64,000 bases of DNA from assembly GCF_018143015.1 (NCBI RefSeq), contig NC_054758.1, forward strand, positions 6,798,501 to 6,862,500, in the 5' to 3' direction. The notes beneath the pieces are model-generated. The model was not told where the DNA came from. It did no database searches and was given only the letters and a program-made list of their open reading frames with translations. Position numbers and translations under genes: made by a program. Position 1 is the stretch's first letter; every line of letters starts with the position of its first letter. Source of the stretch: Lytechinus variegatus (taxonomy: Eukaryota; Echinodermata; Echinoidea; Temnopleuroida; Toxopneustidae). This document shows, one piece after another, positions 34,824 through 47,079 of this stretch.

Positions 34824-37565
34824 CTATGACCCTGTCATTCATGTGATGGATATAAAAATTCAACAAAATAAATTCGTTGGCACCAATGGCTCTTAAAACG
34901 TGTATAAAAGTACAGGTTAACAGTGATTTGACTTTGGAAAAAAATGAAAGCAGCTGAAAGATCCCACTTATCACCTGTTTACGTGATGTGTTATAACAAG
35001 GAATCCCAAACAAGAAATCGTACCCAAGAAGTGCTTCTAAAGGGTGAAATATAAATTGACCGGAAACACGATCTTTATTTCATGATGATGATGATGAGAA
35101 CATTATTTGTATAGCGCCATTTATCTGAAAAAAAAACGACATTCAGAGGCGCCAGCTTCCCAATACGTCACACGTTATTCCAAAATTTGCAGCAAAAGAA
35201 GGGTCTTTTTCAGATTTGAAGGTCTCAATGATGGTCGTATTGCACTTGCGGATGCAAACCGGATGTAAAGCGTAAAAAATCTGCCAATCCGTTGGAAAAC
35301 GCTATGCATCCGTTGTGTACTCATTGCAAACGTGTTACATACGATCGAGCATCCATCCACTGTGATTCCATCCGCGTACAAAGTTTTGAGCTGAATAAAA
35401 GTTTTAGAACGGATGAACTTTCCGCCGTGTACGACGTAAATCCGTAACAATCCGAGAAACAAACGTCCGATCTCCGTTTTCCGTTAAAAGTCCGCTGTTC
35501 CTCTCTGCATCTTTTGGGAATCCTTGAAGCCTCGGCTTGAAGCTCATATTCACTGCAGCGGAACAACGGAAAGGAGGAAAGATAAGGTACATGGAATGTC
35601 TAGATATCATTAGTAGCGCGGAAATAGAGAGGATATTAAAGCGTATACATCTCGTGTAGAGTATTCATACCTCCACGGTAACGCCTATGGAGGAGCTATC
35701 TATTTTCCTCACCTTTTATCTGATATAGGCATCCGATAGACATCCTTTTAACATACCCGCTAAATTCTCCCAACGTCCGTTATTTTCCGCTATGTTTTCG
35801 GCAAATTTTCGCTAATTTTATCCATTTCTAGAGGATGGAAACGGATGAAGCCCGCCCTTAATTCCCCCGTCCCGAACGTTTGCTCGTCCGCTGTGTCCTG
35901 TGTTTCAGTATATCCATGGAAATGTCATACCTTTAAAGTGTCTACACGTATACATGTATGCATTTTTTCTCCTTTGTATATGTTTTTTTTTGTCAATAAA
36001 AACAATAATAAATTCAGCACGAATTAAAGTTCGGTCCTATTTTTTTCCAATATGACGTTTGTAATGTTAACATGCGCCTTTAATCAATAATAATAATAAT
36101 GTCATTTATACCCATGGTAACCACTTCACTTCCGAAAACTGTTCTCCCAGCGGGCCCTGCTTAACATGATTACCCGGCAAAGATAGAAATTCCGCTACCC
36201 CAAAGTAGAAAATGATGGCTTTCAGAAATTGATCAGTCATCAAGGACCTCGAATTTGGAATTCTTTGAATTTCAATGTCACACCATGTAGCTACTTACAC
36301 TGTATTAAAGAAAAGTTTACATGTAAGTCAAGCTTGCCATCCACTTATAGTCATTAATTTGGTTTCCTACAATGTATACTTATGCTAATATTTGATATTC
36401 TTATACCCCCCATGTGTTATTGACTGGTGTTTTTTTTTTTCTTTTTTTCCCTTCTGTTTGATGAGGTTCTTTGTCTTTTGATCACACCGGACACCTATTT
36501 TTCTAACTAGGGTAGCGTTTTAACCCACAAGCGTTGCCCTTACTTCCCCCTTTTCCACATCTACTCTGTACACCAATGATTAATGGAATGTATTTGTCAT
36601 GTACTGTATTTAAATATGTTTATTTCTAATTATTTTAATTACATTTATATGATCTCATGTGTTGTGAATTTGTAAATTCCGAACGTGTTGGAAATGAAGA
36701 CATTAAATTGCATTGAAATTATTGCCCCGGCTTTAAGCACGGCTACCGTGATCGGGCCGGTCGAGCATTCGAGGAATTTCCTCTTATACGGGTACCCATT
36801 CACTTCACCTGGGTTGAGTGCAGCACAATGTGGGCAATAAATTAACGTTATATAATCATAGGCGGAATATAATAAGATTACGCATTCCGCGCTAGATATT
36901 GATATGTGGTTTCCACCGGGTGATAGAAAAAAATGTACTCTTTACAACAATATTGGTCAATTTAATCAGATATATTGTCATCAATAAAATAAATATTACG
37001 TGTCCGGAATGTGTAATTTCTCCTACATGTCTTGTATAATGTGTAACAGTTACGATTTGATACTCAAGAGATATCCAAAGGCTTCATCAAACCTCTTAAA
37101 TAAAATTTACCCAATATTGGGTAAAATGGAAACATGCATGTTTGTTGGGTAAAAAAATACCAAATATATTACCCTTCAAACATGCATTTTACCCAATATT
37201 ATGAATATAGTTAGGGGGAAAAAAATACCCAGTATGCCTAAACATGCATGTTCCCTTTCTACCCAATATTGGAAAAAATTTTAATTTCTGTTTAGATTAA
37301 ATCGACTTGAGCAAACTGCCATAGATAAATTTCGTCTAATGTAAACGAAGCCATAACCGGAAAAGAGCTGAAATACAATTCATTGCAAATTCTATTTTCA
37401 ATTACATGTATGTGAGAGGCGGTAGTAATAATGTCAATTAAACAGTTTAACATTCCCCTAATTCAAAAGTTATTTCAAAGTTGAAAATCGTTTTGCAATT
37501 ATTTTCTGCAAATCTTTTAGTATAACGTCTTCATGGGAAATAGATTAATTGCAGTGCACTTACTA
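34824..37565 (+). repeat. Orphan 3' flank of the receptor unit
   Basis: Starts with CTATGA at exactly the point where the flank of pseudogene copy 3 breaks off. It aligns in order with 8,640-9,060, 2,810-3,550, 5,250-5,590 and 9,340-10,510, so it is the most complete version of the duplicated receptor 3' flank. It includes the SINE fragment at about 36,108-36,180 and the ACCCAATATT foldback at about 37,105-37,275. No receptor coding sequence adjoins it. Open frames on the minus strand (35,175-35,610) are not conserved with the matching sequence. Confidence 0.7.
36108..36180 (-). repeat. SINE 3'-body fragment inside duplicated flank
   Basis: Same segment as at 5,333-5,400 and at the same place in the duplicated unit, preceded by 'ataataataat', the likely SINE tail read in reverse. 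It was therefore present before the duplication. Confidence 0.5.
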
Positions 37566-38275
37566 GGGGATCTTCAGGTTTTGTAGCTAAATTTATAAGT
37601 TCCAATATGGATTACATGAAAAAACAGCAGCTTATCACACATATTGGAGAGGGTTTTTTCTTAAATTAGATGTTGTATCTCCTTTCTCGAAATTAATAAT
37701 AGTTTAACATTCCTTTCAACTAAATAAGTAGGAACTATATCAATCAGGATTTAGCTCTAGAACTGTGATCAAAGCAGAATAAGATTTTTGTATTTTTCTT
37801 GATTTCACTTGTGTTGAATTTAGTACTATATATTTTCGTAATTATACAAGATATGTAAGTGGGCTAAAATTCAAAGCTACAACTGTATAATCTTTGTTAA
37901 CAAGGAATTAAAAATTTAAAAATATATTTAATCGGAACTTAACTATACATCCAGGATATTGGAACGTTAGATAATCTTTCAACCCTTACCAGCATGAGTG
38001 GGTAGGTGAACGTGTTTAATACGATATGCAAACATCTTATTGCTAGTTTGACACTTTGAATCATCTCTCACTGACAAAAGGTGGCGACGTTATATTTAAA
38101 GAATTATGTGGGTTGAGTTACAGATGATTCGAAAACACAATTTTAGGACAACGCGCTCCGAAAATCAAAGAGGGCGCTTAAAAAACCGCATTTACAATCA
38201 TGTATAACCCTGCAGAAATGGAGGTACAGTATGAATACCAACATTCACACTTTTTGCGAGTCTTATATCTGCAGT
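37566..38275. other. No recognisable gene
   Basis: AT-rich sequence following the end of homology with the receptor flank. Nothing assignable. Confidence 0.35.
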
Positions 38276-39063
38276 GTCGGGAAAGGCAGGGTAAGTTGAC
38301 AATATAGAAGCAAGTTGAGCCATTCGCCCAAGGCCAATAATAAATGAGTTAGACATTGTGGTGGTGTCATGTATTGATGACATAGTCCATAACCCCACCA
38401 CATTGCTTTCAACTTTGAAACAAAAAGTAATAATGTACAGGGAAAATAAAAATTTCAGCCAAAATGTATAAACGATAAAAGGGTGTGAAATAGATAAGTG
38501 CTTTTTACACACACACGTCTTCAAATACAGACATAAGAACAGCATTGTTAGTCCAGGTATGGATCTTCATTCTTGTCATAGTATTTTACATGATGGATGC
38601 ATAAGAAATGTGTTGATGTAAAATTATCGCATTAAGTTCGGACTGGGGTAATTTGATCCAGCCAACATGGGGCAAGTTGAGCCACGGTAATTCTTATGGT
38701 AATGTATATAATGAAAAACATATCCTTAAAAGCTATCGAGAGAATTAGCAAGTGAAACACTTTAAATAAAAATACGACATCATGGTTTCTTCCCCGTACT
38801 TATTGTACATAGATTTTGTGGCTCAACTTTCCCAGAAGGTGGCTCAACTTACCCCACAACTGGGACAAGTTGAGCCATTTGACATCTCTTTCTTTCAAAG
38901 GTGACAATGACTTTCAGTGTGGGGGTAGAAAGTTATACATAGGTTTAAGATATTTCAGAAGAATTGAATTTGAAGGCAAGGTACTTATTTCTACAAGATT
39001 AATCATATCAATTCTAACACGCAAAAGGCAAAATGTGTCACAACTTACCCCGCCTTCCCTGAC
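38276..39063. mobile_element. TIR element with 'GGGGTAAGTTG' ends
   Basis: The left end GTCGGGAAAGGCAGGGTAAG is matched by the inverse at 39,041-39,063 with three differences. Inside, words like GGCAAGTTGAGCCA and their inverses recur (38,310, 38,670, 38,820, 38,840 and 38,865). Open frames overlap this repeat on both strands and carry no domain. No TSD was identified, so the class is undecided. Confidence 0.45.
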
Positions 39064-39828
39064 GCCTTCAAGATATAGAAAATGTATTATTGAATACATG
39101 CCATGCATGTTCATCAAAAAGAAGTCTTTGTCAAAAATTTGTGAATGAAAACAGCAGTTTCTTCTGTGACTCGACCTGGAAAACCGACACTTGAATCATG
39201 TGTTATTTTTTTTCCTCAGCTCCGAAACGTAGCACCACTGCTGTAATTGGTTCACCAGTTTTCAGCAAAGACCGCCCAGCTCAGTGTCGATTGTTAATTG
39301 ACAGTAATTTAAATACATTTCTGTGTTCTTGAATGCGTCACCGTTGCAGGTGCCAGAACTTTTTTGTCTATTTTATAGTCGACCTTTCACTATTGGTATG
39401 TTTTCGCACAACGACGCGAGCGGCCTCTACGACGCAAGTTGATTTAGGAAGAGACTTTTGACCCTGTCGTAAAAGCTGTTGAATAACCATTTCGCAAGCC
39501 CTGCAACGCAAGCTGTGTGACATGTAAAAACTAGTCTTTCTTTCACATACGACCGCTCAAGCCAGCAGCCCGGAACTGCACCGGACTGGATATGTCCTCA
39601 GAAGCGATCATGATGCATTATGGCATAGATACGAAAGTGATTCTTCAAACAAATTGAGTACATTTCAACGGAGAAACAAATGATTAAGGCTCGTATCGAT
39701 ATTACATCTAACGTGGATTATTGGTGGGTACCTGGCAAATAAATTCGTGGGTCCCAGTCACCCGCCCAGCTAAACCGTATCGCATGCGCTGATCGACACA
39801 TTTGAAATCCGTCTGACTCCGATCGTCG

Positions 39829-40150
39829 TGTACGGACTTTTCGCATTTACTACGGATACACTCACTACACGCACCAATTCCTTTGAAAATGCAAGTTAAA
39901 TGACAATGGAGAGTTGTGAGGCTCTTTTGTCGAAAGTTTTGGGACCTGAACAGCATCGGAATCTCTTGACTCTGGAAAACGACATATTTGCAATTGTTCG
40001 TTCGGTGCAAATTTCCGATGATCTGTTGTACCTGTCCATCAACTTTCGACAAAAGCCTCTAAGCTCTCCATTGTGATTTTAATTGCATTTTCAAAGGAAT
40101 TGATGCTTTGTAGAGAGGCCGGGTCTCCGTAGTAAATGCGAAAACTCTGT
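39829..40150. repeat. Imperfect inverted repeat
   Basis: Sequence around 39,833-39,950 ('ttcgcatttactacgga', 'aattcctttgaaaatgca', 'ttttgtcgaaagtt') returns inverted at about 40,030-40,150, forming a hairpin with a loop of about 80 bases. Open minus-strand frames cross it (39,708-40,236) without known domains. A MITE or gene-fragment inversion are both possible. Confidence 0.5.
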
Positions 40151-41480
40151 AAAATCATATTTGTGCCACAGAGCAATTGAAGGCAGCCATGAATGGCGCG
40201 GCCACAAAAATTTGTGCCCAAGCCCCAGATCGACAAAATCTATTTTAGCTTTTTCGAATGGCATGTAATCCATCGGTTCGGAATCGATTTCGTTCGCGTG
40301 GGTGGTGAGATTTTAGCAGCTGGAGGACTCCGATGTGGAACGTTAAGCTGCGTTGCGGCCACTAGCGTGCACAGGTGGCCTATGGAGGGGGGCAGACTGC
40401 CCCCCCCCCCCTGACAAGTCACAACCCATGCAAGGGACGTATTCCCCCCCCCCTGACGAGTCACAACTGATCACTGACGAGCCACCATTGGCCCCCTCCT
40501 GTTGAAGTTGAAGACTTTTCTTGTCATTCTTTTTCTGGTACGGGATCCTTTATTTGTGGACGATTGGCGGAAGCAGAGTGTCGACATGGTGTAACTTGTT
40601 TCGCCACTGCGACTGACGCCAGGGTAATAAATAGTGCGCCATGAATCATAATTATTTAGTTACTTGATTGGTTGAGGATGAACTTCTCCGAGGATCGTAT
40701 CATGTTCGTATTGAAAATAAAACTGGACGATAAGGGGCATTGATTAGGCGGAGTGGGCATAAATCGCAAGTACAAATTTGATATTGCCGACCATGGCGGC
40801 AAAATGAACGATCTTACACCGATTTTCATCTTGCTGATCCTACATGTACCCCTCCCCTTCCCTTAATTATGGCACTGCTGTATTCTATTTTGAAGCAGAG
40901 ATCAATACATTCAATTCGAGCAATTCAATCCAGTTAAATGAAAGAATATTTTCTAGCAATGAATTTAGGTATTTTTTATATCTATAAAGACCAATAAAAA
41001 GCCTGTTATCGTACATAACATAATTCAATTAAACAAACATTTAACAAGACGAAATATTGAGCAATGCTAAACTAATGAAACTAACTCGTTACAAAAAAAT
41101 CTTCCTAAAACAAGTGAACGACCAAAACGTTCTTATTATTACTTTAAGTATTATCATTATCATCATCATCATCATCATTACTATTATGATTATTATTTAG
41201 ACCGAAACTTGTGTAAATTGTTTAACTTAATAATCAAATAATGTAGTAATTTTTCATTAGCCTAACACTAATGCAGATTATACTCGTGTAAATTGGTCTT
41301 TAGAAAGCATAATCTATCAGAAATACGTAAGAGCATTACTTTTTTTTCTTTATATTGCAACTTGCAGTCGAAATTTTTAATTAAAACAATATTAGGTATG
41401 ATGGCAACCATTTAATTAGAAACCAATGTAAACAAATTTGTAAATTAGATGGTCATCCGGGAATCTGTGCCATGAGTCTG
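40151..41480. other. No recognisable gene
   Basis: Contains poly-C runs at about 40,400-40,411 and 40,444-40,453 beside a repeated 'ctgacaagtcacaac'/'ctgacgagtcacaac' word, and a short TCA repeat near 41,158-41,178. No exon or domain. Confidence 0.4.
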
Positions 41481-41481
41481 G

Positions 41482-42816
41482 TAGGGAGATAGGGTTCCCA
41501 TGCACCCGAATGATATATTTTTTTAAACTACATTTTTGTAATCCGTAAGATGTCTAGTAAATGAATTTTGATGTTCCCAAAACGAAATATTGTCCCATGG
41601 GGTTCAAATTCAAGATGGCGTCCAAAATGGCCGCCATATTCATGGGATTTGGATTTTCGTACATAGATTCCGCCACAAACATGCATTTGCCACAAAATTA
41701 GTGTCATATAAAAGATAAATAAATTTTCTACAAGTTGATACTATTCATGGGTGATGAAAAGGTAATTTGGCTGAGATTTTAATAAGAAAAGTGCAATTTT
41801 GAGATTTTTTTCCAAAAAATTGAAAATTTGTGAAATACATAATTTGCCATAAATCTAAAGAAAATAGCGGAATCGCGTCGAAAATTTCTAGAGAACTTTC
41901 CTAATATACAATTATTAAGTGGACGAAATTCCAAATTAATATCATTTTTAGTCACAAACTTACAATGTCTCAAACTCGAAAATTCAATTTTCAGAAATTT
42001 AGCTTTTTTACTGCATGTCGGAGACTTGGATATACTAATGTATATTGTCACATTTTCAACCCAGAAAATGGAAATAGGCCTTAATAAAATGAGAAATTAT
42101 GTATTATTTTGTTGGTAGAATTTACTACAATCCCTTTATTCTTCGATTTAAAGTCGGTTGATATAGTTTTTAAAAGAATTAAGACTTTTTGCCAAAATTT
42201 GTATGTTTTTGGTAAAAGAAATTGCACGTGCACTGTTATTGATCAGATTTATTATGAGTATAAGTAATAAATGCACAATCTCAACATTCGATATGAAAGA
42301 GGATGTATCAACGAGAATATTGACAGGCCTCATGCCAATATAAGTATCTTCATTTGCTTCAGATAGAAGGAAAATAAACTGAATGTATTAAGCGATTTTG
42401 CGCTAAAGTGAGGCCAAAAAGCAACCTCAGTGTGGCAGTCACACCCATGAAAACGATTGCAAAGTGATGAATGGTATGTCATTCAAATAATACAATAGCT
42501 TGGATCAGCCTCTCGCATCGATTGTGTTAGTATGACTAACACACCGTAATGTACAGTATGTATTGTGCATGGTAATAGAAATGTATCTGATTCAGAAGAA
42601 TGCAAAGACAAAAAAGGTGTTTCTGTTACATTATAAAGAAATTTATTTAATGAAGTCTCTTGGAAACAGTAATAAGATACATTAGCACTGCAGGTAATAG
42701 AGATGAAGTTCTGACACATCAATACACAACTCAAAAGAACATGTCAAAGCTACCCCACCTTATCTGTATTTTTAATCTATGGCCTGTATTCCAAAATCAG
42801 GTTTATTTTCCAACAA
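41482..42816. repeat. Left arm of large inverted repeat
   Basis: About 1.3 kb that recurs inverted at 47,080-48,412, from 'ggttcccatgcacccgaatg' at the outside to 'aatcaggttta' at the inside, with high similarity. The arms share open frames (for example minus 41,779-42,051 and plus 47,911-48,105), which is expected from nucleotide identity alone. The pair could be very long TIRs of a roughly 6.9 kb element or two opposed copies of one repeat. Confidence 0.75.
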
Positions 42817-43239
42817 GTTCTAACTCTTTTCTAAATTTATGAAGAGCCAAAATTTGAAAATTCTGTTTATTTTATATCTCGTATGTTTACAACTCTGTAC
42901 CTTTTGCTTTCATAACGAAGGAAAAAACCCTCAATTATCATTCTCAGACAACTATAAACCATTTGGGGGTCAATATTAATTGAATCGGCTCTCCACAGTG
43001 AAAGTCATTGGGGGTAATTCTGTCGTCAATCAAAAAGTGATCATAGTCGAAAATCATAACATAGTTCAGGTAACCGAAGATCTGACATATCTGATGATCG
43101 TTTACCAAAACAAAAGAAATCACGATCAAAATCAAAAGGTCGAAAGAACTAACCAATCAGCGAAATGGACACAGCACACGATACTATCACAGATCATGAT
43201 CATTATCAGTTGGAAAGCAGTCTATCTAACTTTACATAA

Positions 43240-45190
43240 TTTGACACAATACACACCAATAGGCCACACACAGTTGTAAGTTTAGAAGGTACAGTAGCAT
43301 TTGCTACCATTGACATATGTCCACAGAGTCGGTCAACATAAGCTCTACCTAAGAGTTGACTCAAGTGCAAGTACTAACACTATCATAGTACGTACGCCAA
43401 GAAAATATAAAGTTCAAAGTGCGAATCATTAGTGAAACAAACATCAGTAAAACTTGAAGCTTATGGTGAGATTCCAATCAAATTTAAAGGTACACTTGAC
43501 ATAAAATGTTATAGTCCAAAATGGTCAACACAGACATTCTATGTACCAGGTTGTTAGGTTACACTGACCTTGGAATTATCAAAATTCACTCAATGTACAA
43601 TTATGACCCTACACCTTACCCTAAACCTAAACAAACACTTATCAAAAGTGATAAGGATCTCGAACAAGCATTTCCAGAGCACTTCGATGCTATTGGTAGT
43701 TTCAAAGGAAAAGCGATGCTTCGTGTCAAGGACATCGCTAAACCTATCATAGACGCACCACGCAAGTGCAGCACACTAATTGAAGGACAAGATCAAGATC
43801 AACGTGGAGGAACACGACAAGAATCTGTACTTGTTCATGGAGACAGCAAAGCAAGAAGGCTTAGTGTTCAACAGCTCCAAGTGCACAATCAAGAAAGAAG
43901 CTATCAACTTCTTTGGCTCAAAGTGCACTAAATCAGATATCTACCCAGATCCTAGCAAAGTAGAAGCCAACACATTACCCAAGTACTATTACCCAAGGAC
44001 AAAGAGGATGTTCAGAAATGCCTAATATTGTTCAAATACCTAGCAGCATATATTCTTAATTTGTGGGAAAAGTCGGCACCACTTCGATAACTTCTCCACA
44101 AGGAAGTACCGTTCATCTGGGACGAAGATCATGAACATTCCTTGAACAGCCTGAAATGTTCAGAATCATCAGGTGCATGCCTACAGTTCTATGACCCAGA
44201 GAAAGAGAGAACTGTCAAGATAGATGCATCAATGAAAGATCTAGGAGCATGCCTGCTTCAGGAAGGTCACCTGCTGCATTTGCATCCAAAGTCTTTCCAC
44301 TGCACAGTCCAGCTACTCAAACATAGAGGGAAATCTTAGTCCTAATGTTTGGTATCAAACGCTTCTATAATACCTGTTCGGGAAGGAATTCACAGTCATA
44401 ATCAATCACAGACCACTGGAAATTATATGAAAAAAAAACTATTACAAGTGCACCGCCGCATCTACAGGGATCGCTTATCAAAGTCCAAGGAAACAGGAGT
44501 CAAGTCAAGTACCGACCTGGAAACTACATGATTCTTTCCGATACGTTGAGTCGACTTCCTAGTCCCAAGGAAGCATGCGATGTACCGTTAGGTGTCAAAG
44601 TTAAATCCATCTGCTCTGAGGAAAAAGATTCGCATATGCGATCGACTTTTTACTCTTCGGACAACTCAAGAGGACATAACTTCAGAGAGAAACGGCTAAT
44701 AAAGTACCAGACAGATTGCTCGTGAGACAGTGTTCTTGTCAAACATCAACAAGGACATCGACCAGTTGATAAAGCAGTGTGAAACATTCTAGAAACATCA
44801 GGCAAGGCAGCAGAAGAAAAGAAGTGGAATATCAAGCACATTACTTCTTCTCCACACTATCCAAGATCAAACGGATTAGCTCAGAGGATGGTTCGTACCG
44901 TCAAGAATCTGTTGACAAAATGTCCTCAGACTGGCCAAGACAGTCAACTAGCAATGATGAAACTGAGAGCAACACCAGTCGAAAGTAACTTGAGATCACC
45001 AGCAGAAATGTTATTTGGTAGACCCATCATAACCACATTATCAAGTCACTATTTCTCGAGAGATTCTACTGCCACTGATTTTCTCTTGAATAGGCAAGAC
45101 AAGGTGAAGGAAGTGAATTATCGACATGCAAGTTCTGATCTACTACCTCTGCATTTAGGACAGCCAGTGAGAGTTATACACCCAAGATAA
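43240..45190 (+). pseudogene. Decayed Ty3/Gypsy-type pol
   Basis: Fragments in retroelement order across all three frames. A retropepsin-like segment near 43,340-43,560 has 'RVDSSAS', where the family has Asp-Ser/Thr-Gly. Reverse transcriptase remnants include 'DIAKPIIDAPRK' (about 43,730) and 'EEHDKNL...SSKCTIKKEAINFFG' (about 43,800-43,920); the intervening palm with its YxDD motif is deleted. An RNase H-like 'VKIDASMKDLGACLLQ' lies at about 44,215-44,260. Integrase remnants lie at about 44,720-45,060, and its C-terminal catalytic Glu position reads Gln in 'NGLAQRMVRTVK'. Many stops and frameshifts make it inactive. Direct LTRs were not found; instead it lies between the arms of a large inverted repeat. 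Confidence 0.75.
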
Positions 45191-45287
45191 CATATTTGGA
45201 TACTAGCTAAAGCATCCAAAGTCCGTGAGGAACCCAGGTCTTACGAAGTATCAAAGCCAAAACGGAGGAATCTTGAGAAGGAACATA

Positions 45288-45964
45288 TCCCCGGGGGCCA
45301 CTTACATTGACGAGTGGATACCATGCGTGACCAAAAAACACGTAAAAGGATGTCTTTTTCAAGATAGGGCACGTTACGTACGTAACGTGATAAGGGTGTC
45401 AAAAACACAAAAATATTGAAAAAAGGGTATCTATTTCGCTCAGAAAAATATACGTGTTTAGGGTAAAAAATGCGGGGATAATAAAACAAAATCAAAATGT
45501 TTTATAAAGGATGTCCTTTTTGCCCCAACACTACGTGTTTAGAGTCCGATTTCCGCGAGGCGTGGAAGTTGGGGGCCACACTAAACCAAAATAATGGTGT
45601 CTAAAAAAGGTAAAACCGACGACCGACGGGTGCGTGACATAACAATAAAATATCTCTGTACTTGTTTAGGGGTTCATTTCAGGGAATACTTGCTAAGTTT
45701 ATCGTTTTATTTCCAATACTTGTTAAGGGGTGCATTTTCAGGATATGGAAAATACATCGCTCTTCTTGTTTAGGGGCTCAGTTCTGGGAATACTTGCCAA
45801 TAGTATTTGTTTCCAATACTTGTCAAGGGTAGGGTTTCACACGCCAATACTTGTTAAGGGGTGCATTTTCAGAATATGGAAAATACGTGTTTAGGGTGCT
45901 TTTCAAGACCCCGTGATCGCGCATGATTTTCACTCGTTAATGGAAGTGCCCCCCCCCCCCCCGG
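45288..45964. mobile_element. C/G-run TIR foldback element, 6-bp TSD (imperfect)
   Basis: Left end TCCCCGGGGGCC then 'acttacattgacgagtgg'; right end the inverse, with 'gaagtg' and a long C run closing in CCGG. Flanks AACATA (45,282-45,287) and AACAGA (45,965-45,970) agree at five of six bases. The body has CACGT-centred palindromes and repeated 'atacttg' blocks also found at 59,713-60,710. It is non-coding and inserted just after the Gypsy remnant. Confidence 0.65.
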
Positions 45965-46639
45965 AACAGATCACACGTGAGGGAAATTCCATCCACCATC
46001 CCCACTCCAAAGCAGGGCTCGAAATTAGCGGTTGCCCGGATTACGTTGGCAACCGAACTGCCATCATGGTTGCCCAGAGGGCAACCAAGAAAATTCTGTT
46101 GTTTTTTCTCAAAGACAATAAAATACCCCAGAATTTTGCAGCAAGCAAAATTGCTTTTCCAGTCCAAAGCTTACAACTTCTGGATCAGGAATATATCTTT
46201 CAAGATCACATTGGCACAAAGTTTTAGCTCAAAAAGATCGCCCAAATCTAGCACATGAGCCTGCCAGTAACTTCTAAGATTGACTGCCTGTCTGTCAAAG
46301 TTTGGCTTAGTCCTCCCTAAGAAATATAAAGCTTACATTTTGACATGACAAGTTGTAAAATTTAATTTACAGCAGGCCTTTTCCGTGGTACTGATTCGTC
46401 AACACATTTTCTACTTTCGAAAAAATTAATTAGATTAATAACACAACCAAACACATCTCAATGTACCAAAAGGATCCTCCCCTTCTTTACATTGGTCAAC
46501 AGAAAGAGGCTTTTGTCATTTTTGGCACTTTGATGTATCAGAATTGTTTAATCTAATTCGTAAAGAATAAAGATAACCCACTCAATTAATTTATCATACT
46601 CAGAATACCCTCAAAACGTTTGTAATTTGTTTTCCTATG
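45965..46639. other. No recognisable gene
   Basis: Includes 'cagggctcgaaattagcgg' at 46,013, resembling a hAT-type terminus, but no matching right end was found. Otherwise unassigned. Confidence 0.35.
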
Positions 46640-47075
46640 ATGCCGCATTGAAAAGTTCGTCAAGGTGGCGGCCAAGGGACAATATTCAAGTTTTCAGAAC
46701 ATCAAAATAAATTCATTCAGTATACGACTCCATGATTGAAAAGGTGTAGGTTAGAAAAACCTATCAATATGGTGAAAAGGGTGGTAAAGATAATGACAAT
46801 ATTGTACATTTGAAACTGTAAAATGCAGTAAAAAACAACAACTAAATTTCTTAATAACTGTATATGAGGAAAGTTTTCTAGAAAGTTTCAAGGCAATTCC
46901 TTTAATTTCCTTAGATATATGGTAAATCAAGTATTTTGCAAATTTTCATTTTTGGGGGAAACATTTTCAAAAATGCATTTTTCTTAAGATCTCAGCCGAA
47001 TCACGTTTTCATCACCTATGAATAATATCAACTTGTAGAAAATTTATTCATCTTTTATATGACACTATTTTTTTG
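46640..47075. repeat. Extra diverged copy of part of the inverted-repeat arm
   Basis: Shares 'gggacaatatt', 'atgcagtaaaaaa' and 'atcaacttgtagaaaattta' with 47,860-48,340 in the same orientation, so the right side holds a direct partial duplication of the arm next to the full arm. Confidence 0.6.
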
Positions 47076-47079
47076 TTCG

